Shown piece by piece: positions 25,340 to 38,253 of a stretch of DNA of 64,000 nt. The notes beneath the pieces are model-generated. The model was not told the DNA's origin and made no database searches. It saw nothing but the letters and a program-made list of their open reading frames with translations. The position numbers and the translations under genes are program-made. The DNA lies in the NCBI GenBank assembly GCA_964304625.1, contig OZ199838.1, positions 2,170,001-2,234,000 on the forward strand, in the 5' to 3' direction. The first letter of the stretch is position 1. Each line of letters starts with the position of its first letter. This stretch comes from Kudoa neothunni. Its lineage: Eukaryota > Cnidaria.

Positions 25340-25440
25340 GTATATTGTTTGTGAGTAAGAGTTGTTGGTAATAAAATTTCCAATGCTCAAACGTACATAC
25401 TATTTAGGATTAAAATTTACTATGCATATTAAATATATTT
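25340..25440. repeat. Dispersed repeat, family D
   Basis: GTGAGTAAGAGTTGTTGG followed by TTTAGGATTAAAATTTACTA, matching the order seen at about 3145-3220. Short and degenerate. Confidence 0.4.
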
Positions 25441-26627
25441 ATCGAGTAATTTAAATTATGTATTTTCAATATTTTATTTATAAATTATTAGAAAAGAATT
25501 GATGTTTTTAAAATTAACAATTATATTACAATTCAACAAAACTTTATTATTAGAGAAGGGATGCCTCAATCACGGGTAAATTTTAGATGACATGGGGTAA
25601 ATTAAGTGACATCAAACTTGGATATAGGCATTTTTTGCATTATACGGTTTGTTACGTATTTAAGGATTTCTAAGGAGTTATATTATTCATAGCTATTAAA
25701 ATAAATTAAGAAGTTGGCAGAAATGCATAAAAAGCTTTTAGGAATAATAAGTACTTAAATAAATAGACAACCTTAAAGTTGATGTGGATTAAATTTTTCA
25801 AATTAATGGGGTTAATTAAGATCATTTAAAATCGAGGAAGTAAATTTTACAAACCGGTTGAGAACCTCTGTACTAGAATAATTAAATTAATGTTTTATTA
25901 ATTTTAAGGATTTTCATTAAGCATCTACTCTCAAAATAGGGCCTATAAGCTTTACATTTCAGCGGTAACGTAAAAATTATTCTTTAATAATGTATGAAAA
26001 CTGCTAATGATGAGGTCTCGCATATTATGCATTAAATTGTGTATTACGTTATTTATTAACTTTTAAACACTAAATGACCTATTAGTAACTTCTATCATTG
26101 ACATTCTTGCGGAACAAAATTACAGTAACTATTAATTGCATAAGATTTTAGCAATTTATTCAACGAATTCTTAAGAATACCATAAAATTTTAATTCAAAC
26201 TCAAACGAAGCTGTTCAAATTTATTTTACTGTAATATAATGGGTTTCTAGGCAAAGTGCTGTATAGTGCCACTTTGGGCTAGATTTATCACACCACCAGA
26301 TTCAAATAAACACGTGAAGATGAGAGTTGTGGTTTTGTTGATAAAATTAAGCAAATAAATAGCTCATCCAAAACTACGACTTACTATTTATATCCATCTA
26401 AGACCTCTCATTATATTGAATTTTTAAACGAACTCTCAACCGACTGTTTTTTACAATAAGTTTTTCTTTTTTCTAATAAGCAAGCACATTGAGCATATTA
26501 TCAAATTTGGCTCAAAAATCTCTCTTAATAAAACCGAAATTCCATCTAAATTAAATATTCCAGTCAACATTTTACCTAGGAGTGGGTAATTTTGGGGTGG
26601 CAACAATACTATTAAATTCTCACATGG

Positions 26628-26638
26628 CATGCGCGCAC
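26628..26638. promoter_or_regulatory. NRF1-like palindrome upstream of the UPF1-like start
   Basis: GCATGCGCGCA lies 18 bp before the ATG. NRF1 binds palindromes of the form GCGCATGCGC near animal start sites. Similar motifs occur just upstream of CSTF2 and the ferredoxin. This is a motif match only. Confidence 0.3.
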
Positions 26639-26656
26639 GAAGGGGGATCAATTTAA

Positions 26657-29600
26657 ATGATTTTCGCCAGATTGATAGAATCACCGATTAGAAAACTAAC
26701 AGCCGTTAAAATGTTCTTCACCAGTCGGATGTTGGATGTGAGATTATTTGTTTCGATCAATGATACCAACGTCAATTCTACGAACTTTTCTAAAATCGAG
26801 TGTGTTTTTAATTGTTTTCTTAATAAAAAAATTTTTAAAAAATTTATATCTATTCAGATTTAATGGAATGCATGAACATGCCCATTACTTTACGAATATT
26901 GTGAATTATTTGAGAAGAGATCGCATAAATGTGGAAACAAAGGTGAGTGAGTTGAAGTGTTACTTGTGGATCGATTAGTTCATTTGTTGAAGATTCTCGA
27001 GCTGAAAGATATAACCCTCCAAATCAATCCAGATAAACGACCAAATCTATACATCACATTGAATGATAGCGATCAATTTTTAATCGCAGAAAACGAATCA
27101 TAGTGTATTTGTGTGATAAAAATAAGTTTGAACCAATAGCTCGAATAAAATCATTGCTTAACGATATGTCGGTTAAAAGTATGGTTTTTGCTGGGTGCGG
27201 TGAAAGAGTTGATATTGTGTGTCTAGTGAATAGAGCCGAATACTGTGCGGAATTGGTGTACGAAGACAATAGTGTTGTTATTAATGATGAGCGTCCACAA
27301 GACTATTACATCAAAATTACACCCTCACTTGTCAATTTTGATCGAGCTCTAATTTCTCTAAGAGAATCTTTGACAAACGATAAATTTGCTCTTCACCCAC
27401 ATAATCTTAACCAGGATTTGATCGAGAAAATGAACAAATTATCTGTTGATCCTGCTCAACAGTAATAATTCGAAGTTGTTGGTGTAGTTTTGCTCAATTT
27501 GTGTAGGTCTAATTTGGGTCATTTGGAAACCAGCAACGACTCTCAGAAATTGGCTATCCAAACCGCCCTCAATAACAAGGTTACTATTATACAAGTAATC
27601 TTTAAGTTTGTTGTTTTTAAGCTTTCCGATAATTGGACAAAACGTCAGCGCACGCTTAGTGATATTGCTGTAAATTTAATATTTCCAATTACACTTCGGT
27701 AAAATACGAACCGAAGATTTTAAATTTCCCGCCAGTAAATGAGTTGCACTTAAACTTGCGTTGCCTAACATGGAAATGTATTGTTTGGATTTTATTATTT
27801 ACTAAGAAGTGTTTGATTAAAATTAATCAATTTACGAATTTCTAAAGAAATTGATGTAAATAAATTTAAATATAAAAATTAATATTATATGTAATTTCCA
27901 CTTGAGATGGAATAAATAGTATCAATTATATGAAGTCAGACGTAATTAATAAAGTTATACAAGACCAATAAAATATGCACGAAACTAGTATTTAAAAATA
28001 TAAAAATAATAATTCTAATAAAAATTTTTTAATCTTTTTAATAAAGATTAAAGTTGACGTTAATATGTGTTTTATTCTTATATTGCGGGATATCTTAATT
28101 ATGGAAATTTTTTATATTTGATTCCTATAAAAAGTTATCCCCAATATAGATTTAATCCGATTTAAATAATGACTTAAATTTTGAGACAAATCATAAATTT
28201 GCCTAATTTAAGTAGTCAGCTGACAGTTGTAACATGTATAATATTTGAATTTGCATACATATTTTTTATTTGATTTTGTATCACTTCATATTCTTGTTTG
28301 TGTAAAAAATAGCCCAATCTTTGTGAATTCTTAATATAGTGTATAAAAATAGAATTAAATATTAAACTAATGGTTGGATTATTTCTGGTCGTTGAATATT
28401 TGCTGTGATGATTTATAGTTTTTTTAAATTTGTCCTTGCGTGAACAGGTACCAATGTTCGCATCCTTAGTTGGAAACCCCTGATTTATTCATTAAAATTC
28501 CTATTTATAGATGATATATGCGATTAATTTATCAGAATTGACTATATTTAATTATTTCTGACACATCGGCATAAATAAATTACTCAGAAATATGGTCAAA
28601 ATTAGACCTTTATCTATATGAGATTTTAATCTCAAAATTACCTTAATTTAGCAAAACTTTATTCTATAATGGAATGGATAAGTAATAATAAATAAATAAA
28701 TAAAAGTTTGCTGATAAAATTAAAATGTTTGTTGGTAGATAAATACAATTCTTAATTTATTTCAAAAAAATCGATTTTCTATCTTATGATTTACAGAGTG
28801 AATATGTAGGATTGTTGATGATCGTGTTTTGGAATGGTTTATGATCAGCTGAAGTCAATGACTTTAGTATAATAGTGAGGTTGTGAGTTATAGACTGTTA
28901 AGTGTGTTCTTAGTTTAATTGAGAAGATTTATAAATCAATTTAATGATTATAGAATAGGATTACTTTTATTTTTAATTAACTCCTTTTCTATAAAAAAGA
29001 AACACATTATATCTGCTATTATCCCAGAGATGATATTGTAATTTATGTGAAACTATAATATCTAAAAAATTCAAGTCTCTTTGTTTTATATAATATACAC
29101 GAATAATAACTTTTTTTGAAACATATATTAACTTGATGCGAAAAGTTATTGAAGAAGGCAATTTTATTCACATTCGAACTCCAGTGACTCCTTGCACATA
29201 AGTTGTTTGATATATACATTGTGAAGCTATTTTAACACTAAATAATCGTTAAATTAGAATAATGGCATTAAATCATCATATACTTGAGTACTATTATTGT
29301 TTAAAAATTGATTTGATCTAAAAAATTCCTAGCAACTTTTAATTTTTACCGTACTATAAATGACACCTAAAAGTAAAATGAATTAATTATGATTTTTAAA
29401 AATAAACTCTTCCTTAATATAATATTTTTTCGTTAATCAAGAATATTTTTTGTTATGTTTTAGGAAATTTTCAGTAAATATGTTTCGTTAATATTACTAA
29501 AAAAATTGAGAGAACTTATTTTTACTATTTGTTGATAACAAAGAATTTTGAGAGGTTGAATTTTATTACAATTTTTTAAAAATTTAATTTTCCTGCCAAG

Positions 29601-31413
29601 TTTGAATTATTCAGCTAAATACTTTTATGGAATTAGGGACCTCCGGGGACCGGAAAAACTGAAACGTGCGCGAATCTTGTTTCTGAGTTGCTTCGACGAC
29701 AAAACGGCAAAATACTTGTCTGTGCCGCCAGCAACATTGCTGTTGACAACATTGCCGAAAAGCTGCATTCGAAGGGTGTTAATGTATTTGTTGTTGTTCT
29801 TATCAACATTAAACACGCCCACCAATATTGAAAATAATGCCAATAGGTTGTAAGAGTGTATCCTCGTTACATAGCCGCTGACGAAATCACAGAGATACCA
29901 TCTTATGCTCTTCACAAAATTTTGGGGGAAAAATTGAAAACCTGCAATAACCCTGAACTTTCAGAACTTCATGATCTTGTGTCAGAAAATAAATATATGT
30001 TCTCGTCGCAAATGAGTCTATACAATGAGATGGTTTTCGCTAAGGAAATAGAAATTCTAAAGGTATCTGTCAATCAAAATGTTATTTTTTGATCATGTCT
30101 ATTTTAATCCTGTACTTAAGGATGCTGATGTGATTTGTTGCTCCTGCGTTTTGTCAGGCTCACCAGTGATTCGCCACTTTCATTACATTGCTGTGCTTGT
30201 GGATGAAGCTTCACAACCCACGGAGCCTGAAACGCTTATTCCATTGGCGTCATCTACAGACAAAGTAGGAATGTAATTTATTTGGCTTGAAATATATTTC
30301 CGCTTTAGATTATACTCGTAGGAGATCATCAACAGTTGGGGCCAGTTGTTAATGAAAGCTATATTGACGAGTATGGTGTTGCGTAATAAATTAAATTCTA
30401 ATGAGGCTGTGTTAGTGCTGTAAAATTAACTCTATTTGAACGGTTAATTAAATTGGGTATAAATCCCGCTCTACTCGACACTCAATACCGTATGCATCCA
30501 GCATTATCTGAGTTTTCTTCGAGAGAATTCTATGACGGGCGCATAAAAAATGGGGTCTCCGCTGAAAATCGCACTCATAACAATATCACATTCAAATGGC
30601 CCAATCGCAATATTCCCATGTTTTTCAAGCAAACATTTGGCATCGAAGAAACTCCTCTCGATTCCAAATCCCACTACAATATGTATCCATAATTTGGCTT
30701 TTTTAATTGCTCTCAATCTCTTATCAATAGGATTGAATGCAAGGAAGTTATCAATATCACCTCCGAACTTATCAAAAGTGGCGTTCCAGCGAACACTATA
30801 GGCATCATCAGTCCTTATTCCGCCCAAAGAAATCTCATTTCTTCAAAGTTGAACGATCATGTCAAATTGAATCCCATCTTTTCTGGAGTACACTCTTGCG
30901 ACTAGAGTGTCCAATTCATATGTGGTTTTAGATTGTTGTTGCTAGTGTACATGCTTTCCAAGGTCGCGAAAAGGATTACATTATCATTTCGTGTGTTCGT
31001 TCAAATGATCTCAAAGTGAAGTCATTGGTTTAAATATTATTTTAAATTTTTGTAGACTGTCGGTTTCCTTGTTGATCCACGGCAACTTAATGTTGCTATT
31101 TCTCGGGCCAAGTAATTGAATGAGCACAATATAGATGTGCCGATCAGTTTTTTTGTAATTCCTGTATCTAGGTATGGGCTTATCATTGTGGGGAATCCGT
31201 ATGTTTTGCGAAACGTAATTTTGTGTGGTGTTTGGCAGAAAAGTTAACTGTTCTGTTTAGAGTCCAGTGTGGTGCGACTATTTAGATTATTTTAAAGAAA
31301 AAAACCTAATTGTTTCAGGTTTTTCTACCATTAGTTTATTCGCTCTACTAAACTGGTTATCTCTATCTCTAGGTGATTATCCGAACTACGTGGCTGCAGT
31401 GAGTCATTCTTGA
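26657..31413 (+). CDS. UPF1: UPF1-like RNA helicase without CH domain
   Basis: UPF1 is the SF1 RNA helicase of nonsense-mediated decay. Fourteen exons: 26657-26799, 26858-26942, 27002-27461, 27507-27594, 29637-29783, 29847-30062, 30121-30264, 30309-30375, 30406-30682, 30731-30887, 30932-31015, 31056-31111, 31172-31214, 31261-31413. Motifs: [73 protein letters not shown] and IIVGNP point to UPF1 rather than IGHMBP2. A 1B-like region (about 27010-27310) precedes the core. Total about 705 residues against about 1,120 in human: the Cys/His-rich CH domain that binds UPF2 and the SQ-rich tail are not seen. TAA directly precedes the ATG in frame. Exon 3 is one base out of phase (see findings). Introns are as short as 30 nt (30376-30405). 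Confidence 0.85.
27595..29636. other. Two-kb intron of the UPF1-like gene
   Basis: It sits directly before the Walker A codons: the joined reading is TIIQ then GPPGTGKT. Contains a family C core with its inverted partner (28543-28610), no open frames of note. Confidence 0.8.
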
Positions 31414-32796
31414 AACTTCCCAAAATGTTTATTTTTCATTTTGTCTCAGATATATCCGTTGTGTTTCTTTTAAACCTTCAAATTAATTTTCGAAATCTAT
31501 TGATTACTACAATAATCCTTGTTTATGCACTAAATTCATTCCGAATTATCACGTTTCTAAAAATATTCTAATTTTCCACCTGTAATTATTCGAATATGAA
31601 TCTTATTATTATGGGGTTATAAATTTGTTTACTTTTAATTGGATTTCCCCAATGGAGGTGTAAGAAACTATTATGAATCAAAATTGACATTTTTAGATTT
31701 AATGATTTAATATGGAAATCTTCTAAACTGTACGATTCAGTATAAGCATATAAGTTCGGAATTTTAATGATTCTTTAATTTTTAAATAATACTCTTCAAA
31801 TAGAACTCAAAACTATCAATATTCCTCATATTTTATTTTAATAGCAAAACTTTGGAAAAAGCTTAATAACACCATTAAACTATATTGTATAATAGTAGAT
31901 AAATGTTTTTTCGCCATTTTTCTGGTATTTAACGTATAGTTTGGATAAAATTTAATAATTATTTAAAAATATTTTGATTTATTATTTCTAATAATATTCT
32001 ATTCAAAAAATTACAAAGTATAAATTTATCACTTTTATTTCATGTTTAACTCTTCCTTTTTTGATAGTCATTTTATTTAGGTCTTCATAATTAAATCGAA
32101 AATTAGCCTAATTCATTGTAGAAATTTTGACTTTGGTTTGATTTTCGAAACGTTGATTAGTAAGAATAGGAGACATGAAACGAGCCCTCCAGAAATAAGA
32201 AAAGGTTGATAACATTATTCATCTAAGTGAACAATAAGTAAATCGTTAGTTTAATGCCTTTAATATGCAATTAATACAAAAATAAGATTGTCGGTATATT
32301 TTAAATAATAATTTTTTCTTACATTTTCAAATTTTCTCTCTTAAATTGTAGGAATTTATATTTTTAGGAAGTAATTTGTAAAAGGTTTTAACAATATAAG
32401 CTACTTATGGTTCCTTTCTAAAAACACCAATCTATGGATTACATCGATAATATTGGGCGGGGAAGAGTTTAAGGTGTTTTAAGCTTGTATGTTGGAAATT
32501 TTATATGATAACTTCAAAGAATATATGGTAATAATTTATTTAATATTAAGGTTCTTCGAAGTTTTATTATATTAATGATAGTCTCCTTTTAAACGCCTTA
32601 GTCGTATAATATCTTATGGAGCCGTAACTATAGCCGAGAGTAAAAATAAGAATTGTCTTAAAAAAAATTTTTTTATAATTCTAAATATTAAATAAGCGAT
32701 TTTAAATAATTAATTAAATTTGATATAAATGATCCACTATTTTATTTGTTTACCTTTCAACTCTAAAATCAGATTTAAGTAATGGATAAACTAATT
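31414..32796. other. Gene-free AT-rich DNA
   Basis: 3' flank of the UPF1-like gene and 5' flank of the ferredoxin gene. Nothing else recognised. Confidence 0.6.
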
Positions 32797-32810
32797 GCAC
32801 ATGCGCATGA
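32797..32810. promoter_or_regulatory. NRF1-like motif upstream of the ferredoxin gene
   Basis: GCACATGCGCATGA about 110 bp before the first recognisable coding exon. In animals NRF1 controls many mitochondrial genes, which would suit an Fe-S ferredoxin, but the evidence is the motif alone. Confidence 0.3.
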
Positions 32811-32918
32811 TCATTGATGGTTTTTTATCCGATTCTACTCCATAAATTATGGAAATTTAGACCAACACATAGCGTTTCCATTTTTAGGCGCGCTTTTGGC
32901 GAAAAAATTGATAAACAG

Positions 32919-33448
32919 TAAACAACTGTCTTCAAATTGTTTCGAGTGATAAGCCGTATAGAGTTACAATAAACTTTAAACAATCTGACGGAACTATAGT
33001 TCCATTGAAGGCGAAGGTAGGTTCATCAATATTAGATGTATCGAGAAAATATGACTTAGGATTAGAAGGTAATATAATTAGTGGGATATAAATTTTTTAT
33101 AATTTTTTAAGGAGCTTGTGAAGGCAGCGTTGCATGCTCTACGTGCCATATTTATGTGGATGGGGATTCCTATGATAAATTACCCATGGCTACGGATGAG
33201 TGATTTTGAGGTGGGGATTAGGGTTTTTTTCTGATTCACTCTCTAGAGAGAATGATATGCTTGATATGGCACCACAATTAACAGAATATTCACGATTAGG
33301 CAATTTTTCGGATTTGTTGGAATTTTGTATAATTTTGGATATAGGCTGTCAGGTTATTGTTAATGAAGATTTGGAGGGTATGACAGTATCGTTCCCTACG
33401 ATGACTCGGAATTTCTATGTTGATGGTCACAAACCTGGTCATCATTAA
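32919..33448 (+). CDS. FDX2: Mitochondrial [2Fe-2S] ferredoxin, FDX2 type
   Basis: Electron carrier of mitochondrial iron-sulfur cluster assembly. The mature domain is nearly complete: VTINFKQSDGT, SILDVSRKYDLGLEGACEGS, the cluster ligands in GACEGSVACSTCHIYV, a downstream ENDMLDMAP, then SRLGCQVIV with the fourth Cys, and the FDX2-type ending TRNFYVDGHKPGHH. Exons: about 32919-33068, 33112-33199, 33248-33299, 33345-33448. Introns are 43, 48 and 45 nt. The last, 33300-33344, begins GC rather than GT; only this choice keeps the RLGCQ reading. No ATG lies in frame before the conserved region, so a first exon with the mitochondrial presequence is upstream and was not placed. FDX1 is less likely because of the C-terminal motif. 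Confidence 0.88.
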
Positions 33449-36060
33449 TTTATTTAATCTTGTCTGTAATATATTGTAGAAAATATTTTTTTTAATGGAA
33501 AATTTCTATCAAATGCAATGTTACAGATTTATTGGTTAATTTTCTCTAAAAAAAGTAAAAGTGGTGCTAGAGTTTGATGTCATTATCACCTAATATGAAA
33601 CTACTTTGTTTCTATCTTTCAGATAATAAGTTAAACCGAAAAAAACAATTATGTATTAATTAAACTACAGAATGTTTAATTTCGATATCAACAAGAAGTG
33701 ATCCTCTGCCTCTGACTGCCTATGATTGTGGGCATATTACTTGACTTTGTCTAGCGCTTAAATAGGGGGATTACGAAGATCAGTCATGTCTCAGTTAGAT
33801 ACTTGTTTCAAAAAAATGGTGCTTTATCATTTCAAGAAAATAAGTGGAAACCAATTTTTCTTCACTTATTTAATATGCATTGGTAAAAAATATTGTAAAT
33901 TAGCACAAATCGTCAGCTTAGCTTGGTAGTGGGTGAGGATATTTTGGTCGATTTAACTATTCGAATAAGTATAATCAATGTTCAAGATAAAAATCTATTG
34001 GCTTCGATAATCAAAATTTGTTGTCCCTTTATGTTTATTTCACTCTCTATAGTATGAAAGATTGTTGATTTATTTAAACGAACATTTACGAAACGTTACA
34101 TAAGACTATTGAATTGGATTTGGTAGGATTAACTGGTCCAATGAATCACATTTTTCTCAAAATTCAGCCAGTAGAAATTTCCTACAATTTGTATGGAATT
34201 TTGAAAGATTTTTTTATTAACTATCGTAAAATAAAAACCTGGGGTCCAAAAGACTCCAAGTTAGTTGGAGTGTAGTCGTTTCTGTGTACCTTAGAAGGTT
34301 AAGCATAGTTTTGTTGATTGAAAACGATTTCCTAGCATTCAGCTAATAAAAATATAACGTTAATGTCAATATTATTTGATATCAAAAATAAGGTTGACGA
34401 AACAAAGGAAACTTTAAAATTAAAAGAATGTTTCCACACTAAATATAATCTTTTATTAATTTGAAATGACGAAAAGTTGGTTTATTTTCTGTGTAGGTAA
34501 ATATTCCTCTTAAGTAAGAACAGGTAATAATTTAGGTCCCCAGAAAATAAGATATCAACCCTTTTTGGGACGCACGAAATCTTTGCGTAACCGCGCTGAG
34601 TAAAATCTTATAATAAATTCATATTAAAATGTATATATTATTTTCTTATGTGACAATTTTTACATATAATTTCTGGGTATAAATCGGAAGTTTTTTTATT
34701 AGATTTGGCACGTGGCTATATAACATCTTTTACCACATTTTGAAATTGATGAAACTTTTATAACCCCATTTTTCAGAATATTTATAAAAAATATATATGC
34801 CAAAAGTCATATTTATCACTCTTCCTATCAATTCGTAGTTATAGTAATTGCACCGCTGAATATTTTTTCATCTTTCATTCTTACTAATATATTTGTATTG
34901 AGGTCATATATAACCAACGCATTGATAAATACTACGTCTAATAAAATGTTAAAAATAACAGATGGATATTTTTTTAGTTGAGTTGGAAAAAAATCATTTG
35001 AAAAATCTTTCTTATTGATTCATATGGATAAGTGAATTGATATAAAATAAACCTAGTATAGGCGGTATTTTTATTATTTCAAATCAGACGTAACAGAGTA
35101 ACGTCTGATTTTTTCGAATGGAAAATTTGATGTACATCGATAACTTGTTTTTGAAGATAAATGAGCATGTGGGATATTTTCTCTCTTCTTACGGTTTCAA
35201 CTGCAGTCCAACCATTTTTTGACAGCTATCAAAAAATCGGACGGATGTGAAGCAGTTTCCAACATTATCACTTCACCCAGATTATAGCATTAGTTTTAAA
35301 AAGGAGCACTACTAAACACCGCGAAGAATTATCAACTTTATATACATTACCACTTAAAGATCTTAGACATATTTCCAAATTTGGGTGTATACAATGTTTT
35401 CGAGTCAAATAAATTGAACATCATAAAACCATATTTAGAAGGTTTTGATGGTATGTATTGTTTAAAAATGCATCGTCTTCCAAATAACCTCAAAAGTTCA
35501 CCTATAGTTTACAATCTCTGAATCGTGAATATTTTAAAAATTCAGAATAGATTTGATGGAAAATATCTTTTTTTTAAACTCTATCCTGAATAGAACTCAT
35601 TAAATTATTAGAATGATCGTTACAATGTAAGCATCTTTTTAATAATTTAAATCTAAAACTGCTCAATAGTTTCCTAAAAGAATCATCGCCCGTCCGAAGT
35701 TCTTCCATATCAGTTAAATTTTCCTCTATACAAAAAATAATGTAATTCAATAAATTCCTTCAGATCGCACAAATAAAATTCAGTGAAATCCTGCAATCTT
35801 GTAAATATAATTGGATCATTTTCAGTTGATTAATTGATAAGAAAAATATTCGATGTAGTATTACTTCAGGGATACAAATACTTCAAATATAAGACTCTGT
35901 ATTTATATTTTCTGATATTTTTATTCGATTTTGCCCGTGACCATACCAGGTTCTTTTTAAACAATCCCACAATGGTTTGATAACATTCAGACATTGTAGT
36001 GTGCCATTTTTTGTTAATACTTAGATTAGAACACAATAAACTCTGTCTGTATCTTTTAAG
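33449..36060. other. Gene-free interval
   Basis: No recognised gene. A hairpin lies at 35081-35111: AAATCAGACGT and ACGTCTGATTT separated by 9 bases, followed by a T run. Minus-strand fragments at 34800-36060 show short open stretches but nothing I can name. Confidence 0.5.
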
Positions 36061-36402
36061 TATCACTATGATATTTCGAAACTAAGATTCCCATATTTAT
36101 CATCAAATCAAGTATCACAATCGAAGTCGGAGCTATATGAATCATCATTACGGAAGCTAAAAAAATTCGCAAGACTCATAAATTGTAACATGTTACAAAA
36201 TAATAAAAAATATGCAATTAGGCATGATTTTAAAACGATATATATTGTAGAGAACGACTTTTTGCATAAAGAAAAACACCCGCGTGTCACAAAAGATAAA
36301 GACATGAAACCCGCAATAATTAATATCACTCCTTTTGAATCGGACCAATTACAAACAGTCCCAAAATATGACAATCAATATTCTAATGTTTATAACTTGT
36401 AA
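36061..36402 (+). CDS. Possible terminal exon of an unknown protein
   Basis: A 113-codon open frame follows a pyrimidine-rich acceptor (CTGTATCTTTTAAG, ending 36060) and ends in TAA. The reading is Lys/Arg-rich in the first half (SSLRKLKKFARLINC), then hydrophilic with KEKHPRVTKDKDMKP and a Tyr/Asn-rich end (YDNQYSNVYNL). Composition is less biased than surrounding chance frames. No domain was recognised, no upstream exon was found, and it could equally be a decayed repeat. Confidence 0.25.
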   Translation, partial: YHYDISKLRFPYLSSNQVSQSKSELYESSLRKLKKFARLINCNMLQNNKKYAIRHDFKTIYIVENDFLHKEKHPRVTKDKDMKPAIINITPFESDQLQTVPKYDNQYSNVYNL

Positions 36403-38253
36403 ATCCTAACGTAGATCATTTGTATTGCAGCTCCTATTTTTCAAGTTTAGCGTTAAGATTATATTTTTTTAACATTGTTATTTCATTATTGTTACATCTC
36501 TTATAATTTTGCTTATTTATAAATCCAATAACTATTTTTTCTCATTAATCCTCTCTGTCCAAAGCGGGGTCCATTAGGAACCCCAATTTCATTATTTTTC
36601 GCGTTACTCCGAAAGTGAATTATCGACTTCTTAACTATCCTAGGAATGCCTCAATAATGCTAAAAAGTTAGTATAGAAACTAGAATTTTTTTTCTCACTT
36701 AAAAAATACGCCTTAGAGATTATATTTATCTCATAATCCGAAAATTTATTCCTACAGAATTTCAAGAAAAATGGTTCATTAAGTGCATATTGATCTATTT
36801 TACTTATTTATTTATATTTATACATTTTGTTTAATTGACTTTAAAGTCATATATAAGTAAGGTTTATATATTCTTCGATTTCATAGGAGATTAGCAAGAA
36901 TTAATCCGTACCGCTCTTCTTGGCTGGTAGGCTCTTGTTTCTCCAAAGAATCTCTGTTTATCAACAATAAACTAGTCCATGATTCATTATATGCAATATA
37001 ACTATTAGAATCTTTGTGTATTATCTGGGGATTCCATAATTTTTATTCAGCGAAATATAAATTGATAGAGTATAAAGTATTTGGCGAATACTTGTTCTAT
37101 TGCAAGTTTAATAAAATAAACAATAGGACCTGTCAATAATTTTTAAAAATAGTCAGAAATAATGGCTATTAATATCTGTATTGAGTATTTAACAGTAGTT
37201 AAAGCACCGTGTATTTATTGATTATTGATATCGACATGTATGTGCTACGAATTATTCGTATAGAAGCGTTAAATGTATGTTCCAGCAGTTTTTCAAGTAT
37301 GGATACCAAAATATTTCAACAACTTAGGTTTTCTCAAAGTAATTTCTTTAATTTAATCATATTAACTCTTAAATATCCAAATAAATTAAAAAAAGTTCGT
37401 AAAAACGTAAGGGGTGTAGCATTTATAAATGTAAATAAATTACTAAGCAATGCATCTTTATAATTTTTTTAATTTAATTTTGAAGGAATTAAAATATTTT
37501 GAGTTATTCAAACATTGTTTTCTATGAAATCTCAGAGTAAACTGCATGCGTGGCTACATTTACTACTTCCGAAACAGTCACATAATTTCTACAGAACGAC
37601 GCTTAATTGCGCCTGTGTTTGATCATCATCTATTAGTTTTTTATGAAACCAAATCGGATAACTTAGATATTCATTTCATTTAAACATCGTCGAAGCCTTT
37701 AGTGCTGAAATGTACGCGTTGATTTCATCATATTGATACGACACAATAAGTTCATCTTGGTCTCATATCTGCATTTTAAGCTACTGGAGAGAGCTAGATT
37801 TTGTTTGTTGTACATATAAATGTCTTTAAATAACATCCTGTTAGTTTTGTAATAATTGGTGGCAGTTAAGGCCGATTTAAAAGGGGGTCCCAAATGGACT
37901 CCATTGGCACACGCGTACTTTTCGAACGTAGCACGGGAAGGGTTAAATACTACCATTTTTGAAATAATTGTGACTTTCTTTGATTGAAACCTTAAATACG
38001 CTAATTTTATTTCTACATTTAAAACCCCTACAACTGTATGTGGTATGTGAATTGGCGTATCGTCATAAAGGAAAGAAATTAGTTTGATTAAGTCATATTT
38101 AAAGTATCACAAAAGCAACAAATCTCAATAATTTAGAATAAACACTTTTGTATAACACAGTAGAAGTAACAAAAAAAGACGTGTTAAAAAATTACAAAAT
38201 ATCATTTGGTTTAATTATTTAAATCTACCAAAGATGCATTACGATATAGGAGT
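36403..38253. other. Gene-free interval downstream of CSTF2
   Basis: Contains two open frames without recognised homology: plus 37209-37463 (84 codons) and minus 37699-37956 (85 codons, with ANGVHLGPPFKSALTATNYY, not AT-biased in composition). The minus frame lies 300 bp beyond the CSTF2 stop and does not look like the missing CSTF2 C-terminal domain. Confidence 0.45.

Larger units (their letters stand above)
21708..26656. other. Gene-free interval between UBAP1-like and UPF1-like genes
   Basis: Contains a pogo/Tigger-type element (22399-23241), a family C repeat (24685-24800) and a family D repeat (25340-25440). Short open frames in the interval are AT-rich and look like chance. Confidence 0.55.

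Noticed and set aside
29602-30827. Overlapping plus and minus open frames around the UPF1 helicase exons
   Set aside because: They are shadows of real UPF1 exons in other frames.
37699-37956. 85-codon minus-strand frame as the missing C-terminal domain of CSTF2
   Set aside because: The sequence does not resemble the three-helix domain, and no clear donor at the end of CSTF2 leads to it.
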